Of a DNA stretch of 5,662 nt, positions 1-4,728 are shown one piece after another. Position 1 is the stretch's first letter, and each line of letters opens with the position of its first letter. The notes under the pieces are model-generated. The model saw only the letters and a program-made list of their open reading frames with translations. It was not told the DNA's origin and ran no database searches. The stretch lies in the NCBI GenBank assembly GCA_903930395.1, contig CAIYYE010000277.1, positions 1 to 5,662 on the forward strand, read 5' to 3'. This DNA comes from an uncultured beta proteobacterium (GTDB lineage: Bacteria; Pseudomonadota; Gammaproteobacteria; Burkholderiales; Rhodocyclaceae). The translations under genes were made by a program, and so were the position numbers.

Positions 1-519
1 GGTGCCGCGGCCTTCCACACCTGGATGCCAAACGACGAGGAAATGGACTGGCTGTCGGCCAAGTACCCGAACACCTTCGACAAGTACTACCGCGCCCGCT
101 TCACCTATTGGCGCGACGAGGCCGAGAAGGGCAACCGTTTCTACACGAATACACTGCCGATGCTTTGCCAGGTCTGCCAGATCCCGATGTTGTTCACCGA
201 GCCGGGTGACCCGACCAAGATCTGCTACCGCGAGTCCGAGTACGAGGGCGAGAAGTACCACACATGCTCGGATGGCTGTAAGCACATCTTCGACGATGAG
301 CCGGAGAAGTACGTCCAGTCCTGGCTGCCGGTGCACCAGATTTACCAGGGCAACTGCTTCCCTGAGGGCACCGATCCGACGGCCGAAGGTTTCGACCCGC
401 TGGCTGCCGTGCTCGACTGGTACCACTTCAACAACGGCAAGGACAACCTCGATTTCGAGGGTTCGCGTGACCAGGCCAACTTTGCCGCCTGGCGCGGCAT
501 GGCAACCAAAAATACCTGA
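1..519 (+). CDS. dmpN: Phenol hydroxylase, large (alpha, oxygenase) subunit, 3' part
   Basis: The reading frame is open from base 1 to a TGA at 517-519, giving the last 172 residues of a protein that is usually about 510-520 residues long. The family alpha subunit carries the carboxylate-bridged diiron centre that hydroxylates phenol to catechol, in an (alpha-beta-gamma)2 complex in the cytoplasm. The diiron-ligand helices lie upstream of the window and cannot be checked. The visible part begins GAAAFHTWMPNDEEMDWL and continues with a typical DmpN C-terminal region. Cysteines at partial residues 56, 59, 75, 89 and 93, with the motif YHTCSDGCKHIF, form a YHS-like module; metal binding there is inferred. 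No start codon is in view, and the ATG at 25 is internal. It is followed after 60 bases by dmpO, consistent with the dmpKLMNOP order. Identification is by recognition of the family and its neighbours. Confidence 0.95.
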   Translation, partial: GAAAFHTWMPNDEEMDWLSAKYPNTFDKYYRARFTYWRDEAEKGNRFYTNTLPMLCQVCQIPMLFTEPGDPTKICYRESEYEGEKYHTCSDGCKHIFDDEPEKYVQSWLPVHQIYQGNCFPEGTDPTAEGFDPLAAVLDWYHFNNGKDNLDFEGSRDQANFAAWRGMATKNT

Positions 520-532
520 TCGTTAGCGATGA

Positions 533-562
533 AGGGCGAGCGGCGGCAACGTCGCTCGCCTT
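533..562 (+). repeat. Intercistronic hairpin with GCAA tetraloop (dmpN-dmpO)
   Basis: Bases 535-545 pair with 550-560 over 11 positions (ten Watson-Crick pairs and one G-T at 543/552), around a GCAA loop at 546-549. A533-T562 and G534-T561 can extend the stem. GCAA is a GNRA tetraloop, a class known for stability. The sequence after the stem is TTATC, not a T-run, so a classical intrinsic terminator is unlikely. The dmpO Shine-Dalgarno begins only a few bases downstream. A role in mRNA processing, stability or the subunit ratio is inferred. Confidence 0.7.
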
Positions 563-579
563 ATCAAAAGGAGACAAAC

Positions 580-939
580 ATGGCTGTACAAGCACTCAAA
601 GATTACAAGTTCCCGCCTGCCGATTCGCAGGACAAGTTCCACGGTGGTCAATTGCTCTATGTCGGTTGGGATGACCACCTGATGTTCTGCGCCCCCTTCG
701 CCTACTGCCTGCCGCCCAGCACGCCCTTCGGCGATCTGTGCGAGAAGATTCTGCCGGGTTCCTTCGGTTATCACCCGGACTGGAAGAGTGTCGATTTCAG
801 CAAGGCCACCTGGCTCAAATCCGGTCAGCCCTGGCAGCCCGACATGAGCAAGAGCCTGGCCGAGCTGGGCCTCAAGCACAAGGACATCCTGCGCCTGCAG
901 ACGCCGGGTCTGAAGGGCCTCAACGGCAGCTGTTCGTAA
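580..939 (+). CDS. dmpO: Phenol hydroxylase, small (gamma) subunit
   Basis: This 119-residue protein matches the usual DmpO length and style (MAVQALKDYKFPPADSQDKF, then the FHGGQLLYVGWDDHLMF region). In the family it is the gamma subunit of the hydroxylase component, packing on the alpha and beta subunits; it has no redox cofactor of its own. The start at 580 is chosen because AAAAGGAGA (567-575 region) lies about 5 bases upstream. An in-frame ATG at 529 would add 17 residues encoded by the hairpin and the ribosome binding site, so it is rejected. It sits between dmpN and dmpP, as in other phenol hydroxylase operons. There is no signal peptide or membrane segment, so it should be cytoplasmic. 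Confidence 0.95.
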   Translation: MAVQALKDYKFPPADSQDKFHGGQLLYVGWDDHLMFCAPFAYCLPPSTPFGDLCEKILPGSFGYHPDWKSVDFSKATWLKSGQPWQPDMSKSLAELGLKHKDILRLQTPGLKGLNGSCS

Positions 940-961
940 GTTAGCTGTGAACTGCTAGTCA

Positions 962-988
962 TCAGGATCGAGTTCAACTCGATCCTGA
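962..988 (+). repeat. Perfect 12-bp intercistronic hairpin (dmpO-dmpP)
   Basis: TCAGGATCGAGT at 962-973 is the exact reverse complement of 977-988, with a 3-base loop TCA at 974-976. The following bases are AATCCCAACAC, so no U-tract makes it a standard intrinsic terminator. It lies in the 73-base gap before dmpP, whose own ribosome binding site is weak. It could be an RNA stem that shields or processes the polycistronic mRNA or trims dmpP expression. A protein-binding palindrome is the alternative. The structure is seen; the function is inferred. Confidence 0.75.
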
Positions 989-1012
989 ATCCCAACACTG
1001 GATACTAAAAAA

Positions 1013-2074
1013 ATGAGCTACGAACTGACCATTGAGCCGCTTGGCCAGACCATCGAAGTCGAGGACGGCCAGACCATTCTCGACGCTGCGCTGCGCGCCG
1101 GAATTTATCTGCCCCACGCCTGCTGTCACGGCCTGTGCGCCACCTGCAAGGTGCAGGTCCTGGACGGCGATATCGACCACGGCGAAGCCTCGACTTTCGC
1201 CCTGATGGATTTCGAGCGCGAGGAAGGCAAGACCCTGGCCTGCTGCTGCCGGCTTGAGTCGGACACGGTGATTGAAGCCGAGATCGAGGAAGACCCCGAT
1301 TCGCGCAATCTGCCGGTGCAGGACTACGAAGGCGAAGTGGTGCGCATCGAATCCCTGACGCCGACGATCAAGGGCATCTGGCTGAAGCTGGATCGGGCCA
1401 TGGATTTCCAGGCCGGGCAGTACATCAACCTTGAGATTCCGTCCCTGGAAGGACAGTCGCGGGCGTTTTCGCTGGCCAATTCGCCGCAGACCGATGACAT
1501 CGTCGAGCTCAATGTACGTATCGTCCCGGGCGGTCAGGTCACCACCTGGTTGCACGAGAACCTGCAAGTCGGCGAGAAGCTCAAGTTGACTGGCCCTTAC
1601 GGTCGTTTCTTCGTCAAGAAATCGGCCAATCTGCCGCTCATTTTCATGGCCGGCGGCTCTGGCTTGTCCAGCCCGAAATCGATGATCGAGGATTTGCTGG
1701 CCGAGGGCTTCGACAAGCCGATGACCCTGGTGTACGGCCAGCGTAATCGCGACGAGCTCTACTACGACGCCGAGTTCCGGGCGCTGGCTGAAAAGCATGC
1801 CAACTTCAGTTACGTTCCGGCTTTGTCGGGCGAGCCGGAAGGCTCCGACTGGGGTGGCGCGCGCGGCTTTGTCCATGACGCAGCGAAAGGCCACTTCAAC
1901 AACGATTTTCGTGGCCACAAAGCCTACCTGTGCGGCCCCCCGGCGATGATCGAGGCGTGCATCACGACCCTCATGCAAGGCCGACTGTTCGAGCGTGACA
2001 TCTACATGGAGAAGTTCTTCTCCGCCGCCGATGCTTCGCAGCAACTGAAGAGTCCGTTGTTCAAGAACATCTGA
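1013..2074 (+). CDS. dmpP: Phenol hydroxylase reductase component (FAD, [2Fe-2S])
   Basis: This 353-residue protein transfers electrons from NADH to the hydroxylase diiron centre. Residues 1-95 are a plant-type ferredoxin domain with C37-x4-C42-x2-C45 and a fourth cysteine in the triplet 77-79. Residues about 103-205 are the FAD-binding domain, with RAFSLAN (150-156) and GPYGRFF (194-200). Residues about 206-353 are the NAD-binding domain, with AGGSGLSSP (213-221), YGQRNRDELYY (241-251) and CGPPAMI (307-313). The length is that of DmpP (about 353) and all domains are complete. The start ATG at 1013 follows seven A residues (1007-1013), and the only Shine-Dalgarno-like bases are GGA at 1000-1002, so initiation may be modest. 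It is preceded by the perfect hairpin at 962-988 and followed 18 bases later by dmpQ, clearly in one operon. Confidence 0.97.
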   Translation: MSYELTIEPLGQTIEVEDGQTILDAALRAGIYLPHACCHGLCATCKVQVLDGDIDHGEASTFALMDFEREEGKTLACCCRLESDTVIEAEIEEDPDSRNLPVQDYEGEVVRIESLTPTIKGIWLKLDRAMDFQAGQYINLEIPSLEGQSRAFSLANSPQTDDIVELNVRIVPGGQVTTWLHENLQVGEKLKLTGPYGRFFVKKSANLPLIFMAGGSGLSSPKSMIEDLLAEGFDKPMTLVYGQRNRDELYYDAEFRALAEKHANFSYVPALSGEPEGSDWGGARGFVHDAAKGHFNNDFRGHKAYLCGPPAMIEACITTLMQGRLFERDIYMEKFFSAADASQQLKSPLFKNI

Positions 2075-2092
2075 ACGGGGCAGGTGCGATCA

Positions 2093-2446
2093 ATGATCTA
2101 TTACAACGTACTCATCGAGGAAACCGGCGAGACCTTTCGTTGCTCGCCGGCCGAATCCCTGCTTGTCGGCATGGAGCGTCTGGGCAAGAAGGGCATTCCG
2201 GTCGGCTGTCGCGGCGGTGGCTGCGGCGTCTGCAAGGTCGAGATTACTGCCGGCACCTACGTCAAGCGGGTGATGAGTCGGGAGTACGTGAGCGCCGAGG
2301 ATGAAGCGGCGGATCGCGTCCTGGCCTGCCGGGTCAAGCCGAGCAGCGACATCACGCTGAAGGTGCTCGGGAAGATGGCCAAGAACGTCTGTCGGCAGCC
2401 GGACGCCGCTGCGGCAACGTCCTGGCCGCTCGCGACCAACAACTAA
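2093..2446 (+). CDS. dmpQ: [2Fe-2S] ferredoxin, XylT/DmpQ type (catechol 2,3-dioxygenase reactivation)
   Basis: This 117-residue plant-type ferredoxin has C39-x4-C44-x2-C47 and C79, with the signature PVGCRGGGCGVCKVEI seen in XylT and DmpQ. Members of this family re-reduce the iron of catechol 2,3-dioxygenase after it has been oxidised by substituted catechols; that role is from family knowledge. The ATG at 2093 is preferred because the purine-rich GGGGCAGG (2077-2084) sits 8 bases upstream. A GTG at 2084 would add three residues and consume part of that site. The tail after about residue 100 is low-complexity (DAAAATSWPLATNN) and variable in the family. It closes the hydroxylase operon, separated from its presumed partner dmpB by the divergent regulator gene. 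The TAA stop is one base from the end of the opposing regulator gene. Confidence 0.93.
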   Translation: MIYYNVLIEETGETFRCSPAESLLVGMERLGKKGIPVGCRGGGCGVCKVEITAGTYVKRVMSREYVSAEDEAADRVLACRVKPSSDITLKVLGKMAKNVCRQPDAAAATSWPLATNN

Positions 2447-2447
2447 C

Positions 2448-3161
2448 TCACGCTGCCAGCTTCTCGTTGAGCTGGTCTTTTGGGATCAACTGGATGGACT
2501 GGAAGGTGAGGAGGATGTGTTCGCCAAGGATGGCGGTGGCCTTGTCGGTGTCGCGGGTCATCGCAGCTTGCATCAGGGCTTCGTGTTCGGCGTGGATGTC
2601 ACGCGGAATCGGCTGCAGGTAAAGCGACAGGCGGCGATAGCGTTCGGCCTGCTGATAGAGGATGGAAAGAAAGTGTTTGAGCCAGCGCGACGGACAGGCC
2701 GAAATCAGGACCTCGTGGAAGATGCGATTGCGTTCTTCCCACTCTTCCCGGTCGTCGGTGCCGATGCGTTTTTCCTCGGCCTTGGTCAGGCGGTGGAAAG
2801 CGGCCAGCAGGTCGGCTTCCCAGGCATCGTCGCCCATCGTGATCGACTGACGCAGGGCGTCGCACTCGAGCATGACGCGGGTCTTGGTGATGTCCTCGAA
2901 GTCCTCGAGGGAAACCGGGGCAACGCGAAAGCCGCGCTGTCCCTGGCTGACGACGAGGGCATCGGAAATGAGAAGGGAAAGCGCTTCACGCAAGGTGCCG
3001 GCGCCGACGCCGTAGTTGTCCTTGAGGTGCTCGACGCGGAGCTTTTCACCGGGGGCGAGGTTGCCTTCGATGATGTCGCGGCGGAGAGCGCGGTAGGCGG
3101 ACTCGACGAGCGTCTTGGGTTCGGTCGGGCGGCTGTCGCCGGTGGGTGTGCTGTTAGCCAT
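2448..3161 (-). CDS. GntR-family transcriptional regulator, FadR/FCD subfamily (AphS-like)
   Basis: This 237-residue protein has an N-terminal winged helix-turn-helix (about residues 18-84, with SAYRALRRDIIEGNLAPGEKL and GAGTLREALSLLISDALV) and a C-terminal all-helical FCD ligand domain (about 90-225). H149 (NRIFHEVL), H193 (EHEALM) and H215 (LGEHI) fall where FCD proteins usually carry metal-binding histidines. GntR repressors of this kind, such as AphS of Comamonas testosteroni, control phenol genes, so a repressor of the neighbouring operons is likely; orthology is not proven. The ATG at 3161 is chosen because an in-frame stop (3177-3179, minus strand) lies six codons upstream. No good Shine-Dalgarno precedes it, suggesting low expression. 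The gene is divergent from dmpB across 187 bases and convergent with dmpQ with a single base between. It may be autoregulated through the TGGT-N3-ACCA site 19 bases upstream. The inducer is unknown. Confidence 0.9.
   Translation of the reverse strand: MANSTPTGDSRPTEPKTLVESAYRALRRDIIEGNLAPGEKLRVEHLKDNYGVGAGTLREALSLLISDALVVSQGQRGFRVAPVSLEDFEDITKTRVMLECDALRQSITMGDDAWEADLLAAFHRLTKAEEKRIGTDDREEWEERNRIFHEVLISACPSRWLKHFLSILYQQAERYRRLSLYLQPIPRDIHAEHEALMQAAMTRDTDKATAILGEHILLTFQSIQLIPKDQLNEKLAA
2456..2481 (+). terminator. Candidate intrinsic terminator of the hydroxylase operon, inside the regulator gene end
   Basis: CCAGCT (2456-2461) pairs with AGCTGG (2470-2475), with a possible T-G pair extending the stem inward, and is followed at 2476-2481 by TCTTTT. 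It lies 10 bases past the dmpQ stop, where a plus-strand terminator would be expected. The stem is short and overlaps the last codons of the opposing regulator gene, so chance is possible. Confidence 0.4.
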
Positions 3162-3180
3162 GGTTTGAGATTCGGTTCAA

Positions 3181-3191
3181 TGGTTTGACCA
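3181..3191. promoter_or_regulatory. Candidate GntR/FadR-type operator TGGTTTGACCA
   Basis: TGGT-TTG-ACCA is a perfect 4-bp inverted repeat with a 3-base centre, the same core (TGGT-N3-ACCA) known for FadR-subfamily regulators such as PdhR. It lies 19 bases upstream of the regulator's start codon. TGGTTTGA also occurs at 3161-3168, exactly 20 bases (about two helical turns) from the copy at 3181-3188. Autoregulation by the adjacent GntR protein is inferred. Confidence 0.55.
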
Positions 3192-3200
3192 GATTCTGAA

Positions 3201-3206
3201 ATTTTA
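3201..3206 (-). promoter_or_regulatory. Possible -10 element for the GntR regulator gene
   Basis: Read on the minus strand this is TAAAAT, matching the sigma-70 -10 consensus at five of six bases. Transcription would start near 3194, placing the TGGTTTGACCA site at about the first dozen transcribed bases. No convincing -35 is seen 16-18 bases upstream, so this is weak. Confidence 0.25.
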
Positions 3207-3239
3207 CCCTGATAGCAGCTATTTTCGGGGTATCTTAAA

Positions 3240-3270
3240 AATCTCGAGAAAAAGTATTGACGTCGAGATT
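3240..3270. promoter_or_regulatory. 8-bp inverted repeat flanking the dmpB -35 element
   Basis: AATCTCGA (3240-3247) and TCGAGATT (3263-3270) are exact reverse complements separated by 15 bases. The half-site centres are 23 bases apart, about two helical turns, which suits a dimeric DNA-binding protein. The -35 hexamer of the dmpB promoter lies between the arms and touches the right one. The binding protein is unknown; the neighbouring GntR regulator is one candidate. Confidence 0.5.
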
Positions 3271-3285
3271 GCCTTGCAATATCGT
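3257..3285 (+). promoter_or_regulatory. dmpB: Candidate sigma-70 promoter for the dmpB operon
   Basis: TTGACG (3257-3262, five of six to TTGACA) and TATCGT (3280-3285, four of six to TATAAT) are separated by 17 bases. A start site near 3292 would leave a leader of about 57 bases. A better -10 match, TATAGT at 3286-3291, is 23 bases from this -35 and so badly spaced. No GG-N10-GC sigma-54 motif was found upstream of dmpB. This contrasts with the sigma-54 promoter of the Pseudomonas dmp operon. Confidence 0.5.
3268..3280. promoter_or_regulatory. Palindrome ATTGC-CTT-GCAAT in the dmpB promoter spacer
   Basis: ATTGC (3268-3272) and GCAAT (3276-3280) form a 5-bp inverted repeat with a 3-base centre. 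It sits between the proposed -35 and -10 elements and overlaps the first base of the -10. TGCAAT (3275-3280) also pairs with ATTGCA at 3298-3303. The position suits a repressor site; the binding protein is not known. Confidence 0.35.
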
Positions 3286-3299
3286 TATAGTAAATCGAT

Positions 3300-3317
3300 T
3301 GCACAGATTTTTGTGCA
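3300..3317. promoter_or_regulatory. Inverted repeat TGCACA-N6-TGTGCA in the dmpB leader
   Basis: TGCACA (3300-3305) and TGTGCA (3312-3317) are exact reverse complements around GATTTT. The site lies just downstream of the predicted dmpB transcription start. It could be an 18-bp operator that blocks elongation, or a small hairpin near the 5' end of the mRNA. It ends 17 bases before the Shine-Dalgarno (AAAGGAG, 3335-3341). Confidence 0.45.
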
Positions 3318-3348
3318 GTTACCACACCTAAAATAAAGGAGCAGACAA

Positions 3349-4275
3349 ATGGCAATGACAGGTGTACTTCGTCCCGGACACGCTCAGATGCGTGTGCTCG
3401 ACATGGAAGAAAGCGTTGATTTCTACTCGAAGGTGCTGGGGCTGATCGAAACCGGTCGCGATGCCCAGGGCCGCGTTTATTTCAAGACTTGGGAAGAGCG
3501 CGATCACAACAGCGTGATCCTGCGTCAGGCCGATACGGCCGGCATCGACTTCTTCGCCTTCAAGGTCGATAGCGATGCGACCCTGGCCAAGCTGGAGAAG
3601 GATCTGAACGCCTACGGCGTCGCTACCAAGCGCATCCCGGCCGGCGAACTGCTGGAAACCGGTGAGCGCGTGCGCTTCACGCTGCCGACCGGCCACGAGA
3701 TCGAGCTCTATTCGCAAAAGACCGCCATCGGCAACGAGATGGGCGAACTCAATCCGGAAGCCTGGTGTGCCTCCGCCGAAAAAGGCATCGCCCCGATCCG
3801 CCTCGACCACTGCCTGCTCTACGGTCCGGATATCGAAAAGGCCCAGGCCATCTTCCAGGACGTGCTCGGCTTCTATCTGGTCGAACATATCGCGCTCGAC
3901 GACAACCAGGATCTCGCCATTTGGCTGTCGTGCTCGACCAAAGCCCATGACATCGCCTTCGTCCGCCATCCGGAGCCGGGCAAGCTGCACCACGTTTCCT
4001 TCCTGCTGGAAACCTGGGAGCAGGTGCTGCGCGCCGCCGACCTCATGTCGATGAATCGCGTCTCCATCGACATCGGCCCGACGCGTCACGGCGTGACCCG
4101 TGGCACGACGATCTACGCCTTCGATCCCAACGGAAATCGTTTCGAAACCTTCTGCGGCGGCAACTATGCCTACCCCGATCAGAAGGCAACGAAGTGGACC
4201 ATGGATGAAGTCGGCGCTGCGGTTTTCTACCACGACCGCAAGCTCAACGACCGTTTCCTGACCGTCGTGACCTGA
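3349..4275 (+). CDS. dmpB: Catechol 2,3-dioxygenase (extradiol, meta-cleavage)
   Basis: This 308-residue type I extradiol dioxygenase of the vicinal oxygen chelate family opens catechol next to its hydroxyls to give 2-hydroxymuconic semialdehyde, using non-haem Fe(II). Two glyoxalase-like modules are visible: about residues 5-125, and the catalytic module at about 150-270. Iron ligands H154 (RLDHCLL), H215 (KLHHVSF) and E266 (NRFETF) are present. The active-site residues H200, H247 and Y256 are also present, each one position later than in XylE (H199, H246, Y255). The length matches XylE/DmpB at 307. The start is set by AAAGGAG (3335-3341) with 7-base spacing; the second ATG, at 3355, is less well placed. 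It is the first gene of the meta operon, divergent from the GntR gene, and its stop overlaps the next start. The enzyme should be cytoplasmic and a homotetramer, by family. Confidence 0.98.
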   Translation: MAMTGVLRPGHAQMRVLDMEESVDFYSKVLGLIETGRDAQGRVYFKTWEERDHNSVILRQADTAGIDFFAFKVDSDATLAKLEKDLNAYGVATKRIPAGELLETGERVRFTLPTGHEIELYSQKTAIGNEMGELNPEAWCASAEKGIAPIRLDHCLLYGPDIEKAQAIFQDVLGFYLVEHIALDDNQDLAIWLSCSTKAHDIAFVRHPEPGKLHHVSFLLETWEQVLRAADLMSMNRVSIDIGPTRHGVTRGTTIYAFDPNGNRFETFCGGNYAYPDQKATKWTMDEVGAAVFYHDRKLNDRFLTVVT

Positions 4276-4697
4276 TGCAAGTTGCCACCACGATCCCCGG
4301 TATTTCAGCCGAGGCGGCTGCCGCTGCCTGTGCAGCGGCGGTGGCGCATGCCACCGCCCAGGGCTGGAAGATCAATGTCGCCGTGGTCGATCGCGGCGGC
4401 AATCTCATGGCCTTTTTGCGCATGCCCGGGGCCTTCATCCACTCCATCGACCTCGCCATCGACAAGGCTTACACCTCGGCCAGCTTCGGCTTTCCGACCA
4501 AGGCCTGGATGGGGGCGATTGGCCACGATGAAGGCATGAAGCTGGGCTTCGCGGCCCAGCCCCGCCTCATCGTTTTTGGTGGCGGTTTGCCGGTGGGCAG
4601 GGGTGACTGGCTCGGTGGCATCGGCGTCTCGGGCGCCTCTGAAGCCGAAGACGAAGAATGTGCGCGGGCCGGCCTGGCGGCCATCGGTCTGGCTTGA
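4275..4697 (+). CDS. GlcG/HbpS-like (DUF336) protein in the meta-cleavage operon
   Basis: This 140-residue protein belongs to the GlcG/HbpS family. Visible family blocks are an alanine-rich first helix (12-28), NVAVVDRGGNLMAFLRMPGA (34-53), AIDKAYTSASF (61-71), FGGGLPV (101-107) and GGIGVSGASEAEDEECARAGLAAI (114-137). Some relatives bind haem (HbpS), and others sit in catabolic operons with no known job. There is no signal peptide, so it is likely cytoplasmic, unlike secreted HbpS. Its ATG shares one base with the dmpB TGA (sequence TGATG) and no good Shine-Dalgarno precedes it, so its translation is probably coupled to dmpB. This linkage suggests a role tied to the dioxygenase or the ring-cleavage product, but no specific reaction can be assigned. 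Family call is confident; function is not. Confidence 0.88.
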   Translation: MQVATTIPGISAEAAAAACAAAVAHATAQGWKINVAVVDRGGNLMAFLRMPGAFIHSIDLAIDKAYTSASFGFPTKAWMGAIGHDEGMKLGFAAQPRLIVFGGGLPVGRGDWLGGIGVSGASEAEDEECARAGLAAIGLA

Positions 4698-4728
4698 GCT
4701 GCACAAACAACAAGGGAATCACAAGGGT

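Noticed and set aside
2..526. Plus-strand frame overlapping dmpN, rich in Arg, Ser and Thr
   Set aside because: The composition is typical of an out-of-frame reading of a GC-rich gene, while frame 1 gives a good DmpN C-terminus.
529..579. Upstream ATG giving dmpO 17 extra residues
   Set aside because: The extension is translated from the hairpin and the Shine-Dalgarno. The ATG at 580 has ideal spacing and gives the family length.
974..2044. Minus-strand open frame of 356 codons opposite dmpP
   Set aside because: dmpP on the plus strand has complete domains and motifs. The opposite frame shows no recognisable family and is a by-product of high-GC codon use.
2084..2092. GTG start for dmpQ three codons upstream
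   Set aside because: It overlaps the purine-rich ribosome binding site, and the ATG at 2093 has better spacing.
2517..3188. Plus-strand open frame of 223 codons opposite gntR
   Set aside because: The minus strand encodes a clear winged-helix plus FCD regulator. The plus frame is low-information shadow sequence.
3328..4233. Minus-strand open frame of 301 codons opposite dmpB
   Set aside because: It lies fully opposite a dioxygenase with every catalytic residue intact, and its sequence resembles no known family.
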